Virus record (IMG/VR): IMGVR_UViG_3300032116_000108 | Span: 16,133-80,132 of that record | Source of the DNA: a virus | Strand: one strand, 5' to 3' | Length of the DNA: 64,000 nt | In this document: positions 1 through 11,300 of the stretch, one piece after another | Numbering within the stretch: position 1 is the first letter of the stretch | Layout of the letters: every line of letters begins with the position of its first letter | Notes under the pieces: model-generated | Told to the model about the DNA's origin: nothing | The model's database searches: none | The model's input: the letters and a program-made list of their open reading frames with translations, nothing else | Program-made: the position numbers and the translations under genes

Positions 1-743
1 GTATTAATTACACATGTAGAAGTGTTAACTTTCCAAATTCCGTATTCGATTGGGGTACTAGCACTAATCACTACATTTTCAGTATTGGCGGTGGTCAGTC
101 CATAATCATAAACAACCGCATTATAAATTCCTGAACTCAATCCATTAATTAAATAAGGTAATGTGTTTGTTTGGTATAACGAATAATAAATCCCGTTTTT
201 ATAAAGTATTATATTATATGGAGATGAGTTTGATGTTGCATTTATATAAAATGATCCGTCATTATCACCACAAGTAGTTCCTGAAACACTATCTATTGTA
301 GTTTCAAAACATTGTGATATATTAACGTTAAAATAAAGTTCATTATTTTGTGGTGCTAATGAGTCATTTATCCTAAAAACGTATGTACTAGCACTTAAAC
401 CTGTATATGAAAATAAACTCGAACTAGTTTGTACAGGTATTGTGCCTGGTTGTGTGTTAGTAATGGTATACGGTGGTGTACCACCTAAAACTTGTGCAGA
501 AATAGTACCTCCACTTACATTATCACAAGTACCCGTTACTCCATATAAATAACTAATAGGTCCTTGATTACAGTTTAATGAACAAGTCGCACCACTATCA
601 ATGATTAAACCAACAGTACTAGCGGTGTATGTTTGATCAACACAAACAGAAACATCTGCAAATGCAAACCCTTGTTGAGCATTACCACAAGAGTCCACAT
701 AACTATAATAACCACCTAACGTTTTACCCGATATTCCCGCCAT
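1..743 (-). CDS. Partial adhesin-like tail protein with SprB-like repeats (C-terminus outside window)
   Basis: The frame is open from an ATG at 743 to the left edge, giving the first ~247 residues of a longer protein. Residues ~73-135 and ~145-235 each look like an Ig-like repeat of the SprB/gliding-adhesin type: a Cys near the start, a 'GGTPPYTI' or 'SSPYNIIL' strand, then 'YTGLSASTYVFRI' or 'INGLSSGIYNAVVYD', which matches the family pattern GGxPPY...GLxxGxYxVxVxD. It is Cys- and Ser/Thr-rich. The ATG overlaps the stop of the next gene upstream by one base, so it is probably co-translated with the baseplate cluster. Seen: the repeats and the open frame. Inferred: a host-binding or tip adhesin. 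The repeat call is by eye. Confidence 0.6.
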   Translation of the reverse strand, partial: MAGISGKTLGGYYSYVDSCGNAQQGFAFADVSVCVDQTYTASTVGLIIDSGATCSLNCNQGPISYLYGVTGTCDNVSGGTISAQVLGGTPPYTITNTQPGTIPVQTSSSLFSYTGLSASTYVFRINDSLAPQNNELYFNVNISQCFETTIDSVSGTTCGDNDGSFYINATSNSSPYNIILYKNGIYYSLYQTNTLPYLINGLSSGIYNAVVYDYGLTTANTENVVISASTPIEYGIWKVNTSTCVIN

Positions 744-3733
744 TATCCACAATTAATTTGTACGTCCAAACCAATATATAATTTGATTTGTTTATTATTG
801 AAATCATCATAACAACTAGAATTACTTATTATAAGATTTCCTCCCGATAAATAGTAATTTAAACCGTCTTGGTATAATAATTCTAATTTATCGTCGATTG
901 CATTTATTATATCATAATAAGTTAAAGGTAAACCTGTAGTTAAATTTGAGGCATTTTGACCATATCCTGTATAAAATTTTTCCAATATTAAACTTTGCTC
1001 AGTATTTGTCAAAATATCTTTTAATCTTAAATCAACATACCAATCAGACAAGATCGTATTAAAATTACATTGGTTTGTTGTATAACCACTACTTGTTATT
1101 AATTGGTTTATTTTATTATTTAATACAGTTGCCGGATTAAAACTCGGTATATTACATGTTGTTGTTTGATCAATACAATCATACGTAAATGGCTCTCCAT
1201 TATATTCACATGGAGGACATATACTTTCAATAAATGAACACCCTCTTTGTCTTCTCCAAACTACTTTTTGTCTGTGAAATGCCGAATTATCCATTTTTTG
1301 TCCCGTCATCCACAACGCTGTTGCAGGAACAAATTGTTCCACAAGTCTAACCCAATAATCACCTAACCCAAGTGTATAATCTATCATTTTTTGATAAGTG
1401 TAATTATTTGTTGGTATATTTACAGTTTGTTGTGATTGAAGATATTTCCAAAAAATAGACTGTAGAGTTGGATACCCTCCTGTTTTACCATCAGATATTG
1501 TTTGTCTATTTCTAACATTAATCATGTTATTATAAAAAGTTTGAGCAAACTCAAAAAATGTTTTTTCTTTTGGTTTTGGGTTTATAACTGTCCAATCGTT
1601 TAAACCTGGTGATGGATAATTACCGGACAACCCACTATTCGGTATAGGGTAATTATATTGTACTGAAGTATTCCATACATCGTATGTCAATCCTTGTCCC
1701 ATATTTAAATATAACTCCATGTTTTTACTATTTATAACTAACCTATCATCACTAGTTTCATAAAGTGTCGATCCAAGACCATTAGTATATTTTCGTCTAC
1801 CAACCTCATCTTTTCTCCAAGATTTTTTGTTATCAATAGTCCTATATAAATTATATCCAAGTTCCATATATGGAAAATTTTCAAACCTATCTAAATATTC
1901 TTTTCCATATGTAAATGGAGCCAGTTTAGTCCTAACAATAGATGGTGTTACCGTAAAATTAGATAACTCAAAATCAACCACTTCCTGAGATCTATGTTGT
2001 GGTGTTACTTCAAACCAACCAGATCCTTTTTGGAAATAATAATCTGCAGTAAAAATAGGAACTTCGGGGTAACCCGTAATTAAATTTATTGGGTAATCTG
2101 TTTCATCTATTATGGTACTTTGTATAAACCCGTCAGTAGTAAACGCAGTGTATTTTACACCTCTAATTTTAAAAGTGTTGTTTGAATCTAAAGAAGGTCT
2201 TGTAAAAAACTTAGTACCTCCAGAAATTGTCGCATATTGGGAATCAAAATCTTCAATAGGGATTCTACTATCGGCCAAATAAATGTACTCGTTAAATTCT
2301 ATTAATTGTTCGGGAGCACCAATAAATCTTAAAATATATTCAATTGATTTTCTAGTACCTTTAGATCTAAAAAGATATGAAGCATTTAAAATTAAATTTC
2401 TATAAAACTGGTAGTTTAATTCTTGTGGTGTTTTTTGAACGGCCTGTCCCGAATAAATTTGTTCTTTTGATGTTGTAAAAATAGAATTCATTAAATCATC
2501 GTTAGTTATTGGTGTTGTTTTAGTATCAAACCCTAAAGTGTTTGCTAAATTCACTAACAACTGTGAGGGTATATCGTTACTCACTTTATAATTAACCGAT
2601 GTCATATACGCTAAAGAATCAATAAACTTTTTTGTTTCATCAAAACTTCTTCCGTATAACTGTAATACTTTTTCTACTTTTTGATCGTTAGTATCAAATT
2701 CTTTTATAGATCCTGAAGTTAAAAATCTACTTATTAAATTGGTTCTGTAGCTATCAATATTTTCCGTTATATTACTTAAATCTTGTAAGTATGTCTCAAA
2801 ATTATTGCTGAATATATCTAAATTCCAAAGTCCGTCTAACCCCCATGATAATTTTTGTGAATACATAGTTAACTCTCCGTTATCATCATATTCAGGATAT
2901 TCGTAAACAGAAGTATATAATGGAAAACTTTGTCTATTAAGAATATATTTTTCAACATAATCAAAATTTGTATTAAATATTTCTTCTGTTTTTTCATCAT
3001 TTGGTTTTATGATTAAAGTATCCGTTGTTGCGGTTTGTGAAGAAAAGGGGTTACCTTCAACAATAAAACTTAAAGTTCCCGCACTTATAAATGTCGATGG
3101 TGTAAAATCAAGTACCTTATATTGTGTGTTTAAATTTGAAACGTATAAAGAGAATTTTGTATAATTTACTTTAAGATTTCTATATTCACTAACTTTTATT
3201 GGTCTTGTTGCTAGATTCGATGTTGCGTTTATAGAGTAATCAATATCGAATGGGTTTTTTATTAATGAAATGTTTATATCAAAACTAGTTTCATTTTCAA
3301 TACTATCGTATTGTATATTAAAAGCGGTGTTTCCCGTAAACTGTGAAAAATTTTTAAAATCTACTTGTAATGCTGCGGGAAAATTACTTATAATTTTTGT
3401 AATAGATGAAGAAATTCTTTTACTAAAAGACCCATATAGTGAAAAACTAGTTACTTGTGATAAATCAAAGTTTGGTACTACTTGAAAGTTCTTTTCAACA
3501 AGTAATTTGCTTTGCTCTATATTATCAATTTTTAATGTTTCAAGGGTGTATGGTTGTGAAAAAACCCCAAGAGAAAAACTTCTATTTACTTTTTCAAAAG
3601 ATGATGTTGTAAATTGAAAATTACCTTGGGTTAATCCTCCGCCATCCACGACTTGAAATCCGACTAAATTGTCGGAAAAAGTTGCAGAACCTGTGGCTGC
3701 AATTGGTGGACATAAAAATTTAGTTTTAGCCAT
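743..3733 (-). CDS. Large baseplate/tail protein with gpI-like segment
   Basis: 996 aa. Residues ~445-470 read 'RSKGTRKSIEYILRFIGAP', the pattern of tail protein I (P2 gpI) and related baseplate proteins, where a helical 'KGT..aI...L..lG' segment links wedge to fibre. The N-terminal ~300 residues are beta-rich with no recognised fold. The ~120 C-terminal residues are Cys-containing ('CSFIESICPPCEY') followed by a helical tail. The start ATG overlaps the end of its own upstream neighbour, and the stop overlaps the next gene by one base, so the cluster is translationally coupled. A role in joining baseplate to fibres is inferred from the motif and from lying beside the adhesin-like gene. It could instead be a fibre-network component. 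Confidence 0.55.
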   Translation of the reverse strand: MAKTKFLCPPIAATGSATFSDNLVGFQVVDGGGLTQGNFQFTTSSFEKVNRSFSLGVFSQPYTLETLKIDNIEQSKLLVEKNFQVVPNFDLSQVTSFSLYGSFSKRISSSITKIISNFPAALQVDFKNFSQFTGNTAFNIQYDSIENETSFDINISLIKNPFDIDYSINATSNLATRPIKVSEYRNLKVNYTKFSLYVSNLNTQYKVLDFTPSTFISAGTLSFIVEGNPFSSQTATTDTLIIKPNDEKTEEIFNTNFDYVEKYILNRQSFPLYTSVYEYPEYDDNGELTMYSQKLSWGLDGLWNLDIFSNNFETYLQDLSNITENIDSYRTNLISRFLTSGSIKEFDTNDQKVEKVLQLYGRSFDETKKFIDSLAYMTSVNYKVSNDIPSQLLVNLANTLGFDTKTTPITNDDLMNSIFTTSKEQIYSGQAVQKTPQELNYQFYRNLILNASYLFRSKGTRKSIEYILRFIGAPEQLIEFNEYIYLADSRIPIEDFDSQYATISGGTKFFTRPSLDSNNTFKIRGVKYTAFTTDGFIQSTIIDETDYPINLITGYPEVPIFTADYYFQKGSGWFEVTPQHRSQEVVDFELSNFTVTPSIVRTKLAPFTYGKEYLDRFENFPYMELGYNLYRTIDNKKSWRKDEVGRRKYTNGLGSTLYETSDDRLVINSKNMELYLNMGQGLTYDVWNTSVQYNYPIPNSGLSGNYPSPGLNDWTVINPKPKEKTFFEFAQTFYNNMINVRNRQTISDGKTGGYPTLQSIFWKYLQSQQTVNIPTNNYTYQKMIDYTLGLGDYWVRLVEQFVPATALWMTGQKMDNSAFHRQKVVWRRQRGCSFIESICPPCEYNGEPFTYDCIDQTTTCNIPSFNPATVLNNKINQLITSSGYTTNQCNFNTILSDWYVDLRLKDILTNTEQSLILEKFYTGYGQNASNLTTGLPLTYYDIINAIDDKLELLYQDGLNYYLSGGNLIISNSSCYDDFNNKQIKLYIGLDVQINCG

Positions 3734-4641
3734 TAAGTAATTATATTTGTAAAGTTTTTAGTAAAATCAATATTACTACCTCTATCTTGTCTAACTTCGT
3801 ATAGTAATTCGTTGAAATTATCCCTAACTTCAAATAAGTTATATTGTTTATATATGTTTCCTGCCCTATCATATAAAGTATAAATCCCGTCATCGATACT
3901 TTTAGTTTGATTACCATAAAGAGCAATACCTAAAGTATCTAAGTCATACTCTCCTATTTCTATATCTACAGATATTGGATTGAAAAAAGTATTTGTTATA
4001 ATAATATTTTGATTGGGTTGTCCTATAAATGGGGTTGCGTTTGGTTTATTTGTAGGTGAAGATGATGGTGATAACGTACAAAATATTAAATTACTACCCG
4101 TTTCAACATATCTATATCTTAAAGTTTTTTGAGAACTATTAACCTGATCTGTTAGTGTCGGTTCACAAAAAAATGAAGATGTTATAATTCTAAAAAAGTT
4201 AGGAATTTTACTTCCGTCATTATTCAAATATTCTACTCTGTAACCAACAAGTCCTTGATTAACGAATTTGTTTCTAAAATTTTGAGGTACATTACTTATA
4301 TCCACTATAATCCCTTTAACGTTTGGTAAGGCGGATAGAGTACCACAATCGCTAATTCTCGTTCTTATTTGTGCAGGTCTTAAATAAACCGTGTAAACAC
4401 CTATCGCGTTAAACTCTTCTGCTGGTAGTTTTAAATTATATAAACCACCTAACACTTCAATATTAGTATTACCACCTGTGTTTCCATTATGGAAATAAGG
4501 TGTTAAAATTTGTGTTGAGTTTAATTTTTTAAGCGTAAAGTTTGCTGTAACATCTCTAGACGGAGTATAATGTAAAATTATCTCTACGTCTGCTGGTGAA
4601 ACGTCTGCGGGTCTTATTGTACCATATGAACCAAGTGCCAT
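3733..4641 (-). CDS. Baseplate-cluster protein of unknown function
   Basis: 302 aa, no recognised family. The N-terminus ('MALGSYGTIRPADVSPADVEI') is followed by beta-rich sequence with short 'TLKKL', 'NLKLPAEEF' and 'GVYTVYLRPAQI' strands. There is no signal peptide or membrane segment. It is the first gene of a tightly packed run (3733 to 1), has its own TATTTAT element 13 nt upstream of the ATG, and overlaps the following gene by one base. Its position between baseplate-type genes argues for a virion structural role; nothing more specific can be supported. Confidence 0.55.
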   Translation of the reverse strand: MALGSYGTIRPADVSPADVEIILHYTPSRDVTANFTLKKLNSTQILTPYFHNGNTGGNTNIEVLGGLYNLKLPAEEFNAIGVYTVYLRPAQIRTRISDCGTLSALPNVKGIIVDISNVPQNFRNKFVNQGLVGYRVEYLNNDGSKIPNFFRIITSSFFCEPTLTDQVNSSQKTLRYRYVETGSNLIFCTLSPSSSPTNKPNATPFIGQPNQNIIITNTFFNPISVDIEIGEYDLDTLGIALYGNQTKSIDDGIYTLYDRAGNIYKQYNLFEVRDNFNELLYEVRQDRGSNIDFTKNFTNIIT

Positions 4642-4654
4642 ATTTTTTTTATTT

Positions 4655-4661
4655 ATAAATA
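4655..4661 (-). promoter_or_regulatory. TATTTAT upstream element
   Basis: Sense-strand TATTTAT (inside the palindrome TATTTATAAATA), 13 nt before the ATG at 4641. It is one of 18 such elements and a candidate late-promoter core. Confidence 0.4.
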
Positions 4662-4677
4662 GTTTATGTCCCTTTTT

Positions 4678-5760
4678 TTAGGTGGTGTTAATTTTAAAAA
4701 AACCATAACCATACCTTTGTAAATCCCCTACATTATCCACCTCACCAAGTCTTTGTGTGTATTCAAAAGGAGAGTATTTACCTCTTTCTACAAAAACGTC
4801 TGTCTGAACTTCAGGCGCCATAACAAAATCTAAAAGTAATTCGTCTTTTGTTAATCCAGATGATGCTAAATCATTAATAGTAAACCCTGATGACTCAAAA
4901 GAAAAGAAAGTCGTCCCACTAAAATAATCTATATAGTGTATTCCATCGATAGTGTATGCTATATAATCAGCCTCAATTTCATCAACAACACCAATACTAT
5001 TATCACTTATTTGTACAAAAAAACCAGGAATGTATTCTTGTGGTCCCCATAACCTAAGAAGTCTCAACTTAGATTTTGTCTTACCTACAATATTAAAAGG
5101 TACTTGTGTGTAGTTACTTGATACATGATATTGAGCATCATTAACAGAATCACCTGTAAAAATGTAGTTATATGAAATTGGTATCCCTGACCAAGACCCA
5201 CCTTGTTGTGTAAAAAAAACTTCACCTAATTGGTTATCTATGGTTACTCCCGTAAATGGTAAAAAGACTGGTTTTTGAATAGTTGTTAACCCAAAAGGAT
5301 TTAATTGTGATAATGTAATAATATAATTACCTGGTGAGTTTTGATACGTGTGTGATTGTTGCCCATTACTTGTAGATAATTGCCCTGATACGGATCCGTC
5401 TCCCCAATCTATTGTGTAATTAGCTAACTGCAAGTAACTGTTGAACACAAAAGAACTTGAATTATAAACGGTTACAGTATACGGGTTTTGACTATTACCT
5501 GAAATGACAAAATTTCCAACAATATCTTTTTGATCAATAAAACCACTAAACTCAGAATAATAACCAATATCATTATATGACTGATTTAAAATAATAGGTA
5601 TAGTTAAACCAGTTAAATATGAATTACCATTAGTTCCTCCACTAACTATTTCAGTCATAGATGAATAAACCCCAAAATCTACTCCATTATATGTTTCTTC
5701 AAAAATATCAGTTTTAAGAAACTCAGGACTAATTCTATATTTTAAAAAACTATTAGACAT
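4678..5760 (-). CDS. PKD-domain baseplate-associated protein
   Basis: 360 aa. Residues ~80-165 form a PKD-type Ig fold, with 'IDWGDGS' (117-123), 'HTY' (137-139) and 'GNYIITLSQLNPFG'. PKD domains are common in Bacteroidota surface proteins and phage tails, where they act as spacer or adhesion modules. The C-terminus has a segment 'VFVERGKYSPFEYTQRLGE' that looks like a conserved attachment motif rather than part of PKD. The stop lies 17 nt before the next TATTTAT element, and the ATG overlaps the stop of the upstream gene by one base. Probably a virion protein of the baseplate periphery; the attachment role of the C-terminus is inference. Confidence 0.6.
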   Translation of the reverse strand: MSNSFLKYRISPEFLKTDIFEETYNGVDFGVYSSMTEIVSGGTNGNSYLTGLTIPIILNQSYNDIGYYSEFSGFIDQKDIVGNFVISGNSQNPYTVTVYNSSSFVFNSYLQLANYTIDWGDGSVSGQLSTSNGQQSHTYQNSPGNYIITLSQLNPFGLTTIQKPVFLPFTGVTIDNQLGEVFFTQQGGSWSGIPISYNYIFTGDSVNDAQYHVSSNYTQVPFNIVGKTKSKLRLLRLWGPQEYIPGFFVQISDNSIGVVDEIEADYIAYTIDGIHYIDYFSGTTFFSFESSGFTINDLASSGLTKDELLLDFVMAPEVQTDVFVERGKYSPFEYTQRLGEVDNVGDLQRYGYGFFKINTT

Positions 5761-6653
5761 TATGGGTTAACGTATTCATACCATTTTATGGGTTCGTTAG
5801 TAGTTCCAACCCTTATTGTTGTGTTATTGTTTTCTTGAAAAACAACGTACTCATTTGTGTCGTAATCCAATTTATATTTCAAATAGAAATATATTTCTTG
5901 TTCCAAGTTTAACATGTTTATCCCTGAAAAATCGGACTGTGGTTTATTTATCATTCTTATAAATTCACCTTTTTTTGCGTTAAAGAATTTTACTGAACAA
6001 TATATTTCATTTGTAAGTAAGTAATCTTTATTTTTTAACCAGTATAAAAAATAACCCTCCTTATCTTTTCCTATTGAATCTAAAATAAATTTTGGTTTTT
6101 TTACTTCAACATTTGTTTGATTAGCCACGGGACCTATTGTGCCCGGTTCTTTAAGTCCTTGTTGTGTTGGTATAATAACGGTAAATAATAACAATTGATT
6201 TTGTGAATTATTTGTATCATAAAAATCTAATTTAAAAAAACTACCCTTAAATGAATTAGCAAAATAATATATTTCGGCATCTGTAAAACTGGCATTTTCA
6301 TAATCTGTTGCCCAATTGTTAATAGTAGAAGCAGTGACATTTGTTAAAAAATCAAAAAAGTAAAACTCATAATTTATAGAAGTTTCTATATTTGGTACGG
6401 TTACCGGTAATGTTACTTGTACACCTGATGGTAAAGTTGTTGTTATAACACTACTAATTAATTGGGTATAAGCCGAATGTGAAAACTTAGTAGTGTCTAA
6501 ATCAACTATGGGATTAATTAACTTATTTTTTATTTCTGTTTCATATTTTTGTATGGCATTATCTCTACCCTCAAAATCGAAATTCATATCAATAGGGATA
6601 TTAATATATTTACTATTACTTGATATTGAAAATCTATAATTACTCACACCCAT
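5760..6653 (-). CDS. Structural-cluster protein of unknown function
   Basis: 297 aa, unrecognised. An N-terminal ~45 residues are rich in Asn/Ile with 'DMNFDFEGRDNAIQKYE', then alternating beta segments ('FILDSIGKDKEGYFLYWLKN') and a C-terminal 'EPIKWYEYVNP'. There is no signal or membrane segment. It overlaps its upstream neighbour by 14 nt (6640-6653) and its downstream neighbour by one base, so it is probably co-translated with them and part of the same baseplate assembly. Confidence 0.5.
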   Translation of the reverse strand: MGVSNYRFSISSNSKYINIPIDMNFDFEGRDNAIQKYETEIKNKLINPIVDLDTTKFSHSAYTQLISSVITTTLPSGVQVTLPVTVPNIETSINYEFYFFDFLTNVTASTINNWATDYENASFTDAEIYYFANSFKGSFFKLDFYDTNNSQNQLLLFTVIIPTQQGLKEPGTIGPVANQTNVEVKKPKFILDSIGKDKEGYFLYWLKNKDYLLTNEIYCSVKFFNAKKGEFIRMINKPQSDFSGINMLNLEQEIYFYLKYKLDYDTNEYVVFQENNNTTIRVGTTNEPIKWYEYVNP

Positions 6654-8349
6654 CTACTTCTATTGGATTTATTAGTATTGTATCAATTGTTTCAGTGTTT
6701 CTAAATACAGGGTGATGTAAAAATACTATATTTTTATATGGATAATGTGCCCCATTTACAAACGGTACATTCAATCCGTTTCCATCATTATCAATAAACC
6801 CATAATCATAGATATCTCTCCATATGAATTTCTCAAAATAGTTAGAGTAATAAGCATAAAATGGAGCGTTGTCAATCTCATCTATACCTGATCTTTCTTG
6901 GTAATCACTAAAAACCCTTACAGGTACACTATAATGTGGTTTATATAAGTAACCTGAAGGATATTGTGGGGCATTTATTGTTTGGTCATCTAAAAAAATA
7001 TTAGGATTATAAGAGTATTTGTGATATATAGGTGAAAGTATTTTTTCTATTTGTTCAATATTATTATATTCGCAAAAATCACCTTTTATCACATCCCCAT
7101 CATTTAAAAGTTTGTTATAGTAAAATGTTTGGTTGGACCTATTATATGAATCAACAAAAATGTTATCTTTATTATCTGTTGAGTTATGATTCCACCAATT
7201 ATCATAAGAGTCTTTTGAAAAGTTAAACTCCCATCCAACATCAATTGCCCTTGTTCCGTTACCGCTAGGTTGGTTAAACCAACCCATATATCCTCTATTA
7301 ACTATAGTAATAAACAATTCAGTAATTGGCCTACCATTACAATCGAGTAAATTCTCAATATCTATGTCCGAATTTACAGAAAACCCATAAGTTTGAGACC
7401 CGTCTTTTACTGAAATTCTTTGAACACTATTTGGTGTTAGACCTGAAAATTCTAATTTTTTCTTTATTGGAAATGGGTTATTTTCATACCCACTATTAAC
7501 TAAAAAAATGTCTTTTGGTGTTTTTAAAATCTTATGAAGTCTAACATAATAGTTAGATGTTGTTTCTGCAATATTAGAAATATCTGTCACTCTTTTAAAG
7601 TTGCCAACTCTTCCTGATACAATATCACTTGTATTAAATTTTAAATTGTATATTGCAAATACTCTTTTTTCTGATCTATAAGTTCCGTCACCTAAAGAAT
7701 ATACACTATATAAATCTTTATTGTTAATTGATATATTTAATTTAACGTAATCATTTTCTTTCAAATTGTGATCGGTGGCACAGTAAAAGAAAACTAATGA
7801 TTTTCCATCTATGGTTCCTGTATCTATAACAAAAGGTATCCCTTCACTTACTGAAAATGTGTTATTTACACCAAACTTTTCACTATAATATGTCATAGTT
7901 TGAGCGGTAGTACTACTATACGCATAACTAGTATAAACACCCCAATTATATGTTGTTGCACTTTTAGAAACAAAATCAATATGTGAAGTAACTGCTAAAT
8001 TTCTTATAAAAGAAAACTCATCATATTGAGGATATCCTTTCCATACATTAGTATTTACTGAATTTGCTGGATCTAAATAATATAAATTATTTTTAAACGG
8101 CGCATAATTAGTTTTTCCTGAAATTGAGTTATCAAATATGTTTATAATTTTACCACTTATTCTAAATATAGATGAGTTTTGTCTTTCAAAATCAAAAATT
8201 TGTGGTAAATCTACAAGTGTACTTCTATCTCCTTGGACATAGTTTCTGTAATTACTTTGTAGGTTTAAAGGTATTTGTTGTGGAGTTATTGTACTACCGG
8301 CAAATCTTTTATTACCTAAAATGTATGATATTTTTTTTTCTCCACTCAT
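6640..8349 (-). CDS. Large structural-cluster protein of unknown function
   Basis: 569 aa, unrecognised. It starts 'MSGEKKISYILGNKRFAG' and continues as aromatic- and Asn-rich beta sequence ('YYNKLLNDGDVIKGDF', 'QYPSGYLYKPHYSVPVRVF'). The C-terminus ends in an acidic 'INPIEVDGCE'. No catalytic motif is visible. The ATG overlaps the stop of the 2101-aa giant by one base, and the gene overlaps the 297-aa gene by 14 nt. Together the three form a coupled block, so a stoichiometric virion complex with the giant protein is plausible. Confidence 0.5.
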   Translation of the reverse strand: MSGEKKISYILGNKRFAGSTITPQQIPLNLQSNYRNYVQGDRSTLVDLPQIFDFERQNSSIFRISGKIINIFDNSISGKTNYAPFKNNLYYLDPANSVNTNVWKGYPQYDEFSFIRNLAVTSHIDFVSKSATTYNWGVYTSYAYSSTTAQTMTYYSEKFGVNNTFSVSEGIPFVIDTGTIDGKSLVFFYCATDHNLKENDYVKLNISINNKDLYSVYSLGDGTYRSEKRVFAIYNLKFNTSDIVSGRVGNFKRVTDISNIAETTSNYYVRLHKILKTPKDIFLVNSGYENNPFPIKKKLEFSGLTPNSVQRISVKDGSQTYGFSVNSDIDIENLLDCNGRPITELFITIVNRGYMGWFNQPSGNGTRAIDVGWEFNFSKDSYDNWWNHNSTDNKDNIFVDSYNRSNQTFYYNKLLNDGDVIKGDFCEYNNIEQIEKILSPIYHKYSYNPNIFLDDQTINAPQYPSGYLYKPHYSVPVRVFSDYQERSGIDEIDNAPFYAYYSNYFEKFIWRDIYDYGFIDNDGNGLNVPFVNGAHYPYKNIVFLHHPVFRNTETIDTILINPIEVDGCE

Positions 8350-11300
8350 TACTCTTGACCTACTATATATTTTGATATGTACCTGTTCATTGCACTTTTT
8401 CCTTTATTTAAACCAAAATAAAAATGATAAGGGGCGCCAACAATAAAAGAATCAGTCGCTTGATTTTGCGAAGGTACCGGTGTTGGTTGTCCGTTATTAT
8501 CATAGTTTATAATGTATCCGGTATTATTACCGTTAGTTGCTTGAAAATATGGTATCCCGTTAAATGACATTGTTTGGTAATTTACCGAATATAAATTATT
8601 AGTTGTTTGTAAATCAGTATTCCAATCATTTAATTCGGATCCAAATATTGTTGGTGCGGGTTGTGGGTCGCTGGGTGTTGATGCTTGTGGGTCAACTTTT
8701 CTCCATTTGTAAAAAGGTACTTCTTGTGTTTTTGGATAAGGTATTAATTGTTGTACATTTCCAAAAGTATTAATTCCAGGGGTAAGAAGTATCCTATTTT
8801 CAGTATTAGCACTAAAGAAAATTCCAATTAATGCACTTCCTTGAGAATCTAAATATATATCAAAATCATCATAAAATTGATCATTAAATGGTACTATACC
8901 GTACTCTGAATTTATACTGAATAATTGTGCTAAATCTCCGTCTATTCTATTTTCACTTCTACTAAATATAGTATTAATTGAAGCATCTCCAGACCCTATA
9001 AGCCTTTGTCCGTTAGTTGAACTAAGTAATCTTGATAAAATAAAAAATAAAAGTATATCTGAAGTTTCATTAAATGATGTGGATTTTATAGTTTCTATTA
9101 AATAACCTTCAAGTTCAGGATTAAAACATATTTCTTTCGCAAATTGATCTCTAGCCCCTAAATCCATTATTGTTGTTGGGAAATGGATATTTCTTTTATT
9201 CATTCCTTTAAACTTAGGTTCAGCATCAACCCATGTTATTGTTGTGGTGTCAAAATATTTAGGTTTTTGACCTATGAAACCATTTGTTATATTATATGGT
9301 GTTGCCCTATAGAAATAACCGTTATAGTCTTCGTTGTAGTAAACAGGCCCCTGATCGCTGTAAAAAGTATCTTTTGATCCGCAGTGTATTCTTTTTGTTG
9401 GGTTTCCTTGTATATCAAATATTGTTTGTTTTTTTATTGGAAACATGTATAGACTTCCGTTGACCCAATTATTTTGAAATACGTGACTTATAACTCCTCT
9501 ACATGCTGCGTATGTGAATCTGAATCTAGCCTTCCATTCGGCAAAAAAATTAATGTCTTTTTTAATACTCTCAACTTTAAAAAATGGTTCTTGTACGAAA
9601 TAATAACAACCACCAATCACTCTTTGTGTTGATAAACTTGTATCTTCATTTGTTAGACATGGGTCTGAAACAGAAAAAGAGGTTCCTTGTCCAACATAAC
9701 AATCAAGTGGCTTTAAACCCTCACAGGTTAAAGTATTAAGAATCGCATCATTAACTTGACTTGAGTTATCATCAGCAAAATCTTGAAAATTATTAGTAGT
9801 ATCTGTTTGTTGATTTATTTGGTAAGTAAGACCTTCTAAAATTCCTTGATCTGAAATTCTATATATTGCAAAATTATCATTTAAGAAAAGTGAATAAGAA
9901 GTGTTTCCATTAACTTCTGTCGTAGTCGATGTTGGTAATCTGTCGCTTCTAAATACTAATCTAGTTTTATTTGTCATTATAGTGTCTGTCAAATAGTCCA
10001 TATGATATGCCGGCGAAAATATTCTCACAAATGTTAGGGGATCGACTAAATTAACCCTTTCTCCTGGGCTTTTTGTTGATGCCAAAAAAGTGGATCCTTC
10101 AACAATACCTTGTTTAAAAACAGGTGTACCATTGTTAGGGTCGGTATAGATTGGTCCCACGTTATCTGGAGGATCTCCTTGTGTCCATTGAACCCCTATG
10201 GTATTACTACCTTGTGTCCATTGATAACTAACCAAAGTCTCTCTTCCTAATCCATTTGTAAAGTCCCCAATATTATATATATCATTAGGAAATGCGACGT
10301 GTGAAACTCTAGATTTATCAGTAGAGTTATAATATTTTAATGAATTATTTGTAAATGCGCTCCAAGGTTGTGTTATGTTAAAATTATTATACGGTCTGTG
10401 GTACAAAACAGGGTTTGTATTATTTATAACATCGTGACTTTCAGGCGTGATTCCACCTGTATACCATTGTGAGTTTGAAATTCCTTGTTCTTGCCATGCC
10501 AAATTTGTTGTTGATGGTCCCGTTAATCCTTGTTGCCATTGTGGAAAATTTGGTTGTACGGGTATATTCAAATAATAGTCTCCTTTTATTTTTAAAGTAC
10601 TACCTATTAAAGGAGATAAATCATATTCGATTGTTTGTTTTTGTGTGTATGGATCAACCCCTCTAGTTAATATTAAAATTTCTTTATTATAGAAATTTTC
10701 AAAAAAGAATTTTGGGTAAGCATTAAATCCTGAGGCAACATTTCTCCAATAACTTAAAGGATCGGCGTTTGATATAGTTCCTGTTTCTGATAAACTTCCG
10801 TCTGTTCCTATTTTTGCAAAATTTAGTCTTTGGGTATTATTTGCACTATTGAAGCTAAAATTCCCACCAACATAATAACCTCCATTTGGATCTTCTTTTA
10901 TTGTATTTACTGATGTTCCCCAATCATTTCCAGCATCGAAAGTGGGATCAATTGATCCGTCTTGATTAATTTTTAAAATGTTAGTCCTATCAAGTGCGGC
11001 AAAAACACCACCAATCAATATTTGATTATTACTATCAATTTCCACACTTCTTATTTCAGATAGTGCGGTAAAATCTTGTAAATTCTGTTGTAATTCTGTG
11101 AAAATATTAAATAAAGTATCCACAATACCTGTCGGTGTTATCCTTACTAATTTTTGTATATTTGAATCCCCTCTAAACTTCGTCATTTTACCTCCGACAA
11201 GTATATTGTCATTAGCATCTACTTTTACAATTTTTACTTCTCCCACAAACCCATTTGGTTCACCAGGAATTAGTGTCGTCACATCAAAACTGGCGTCTAT

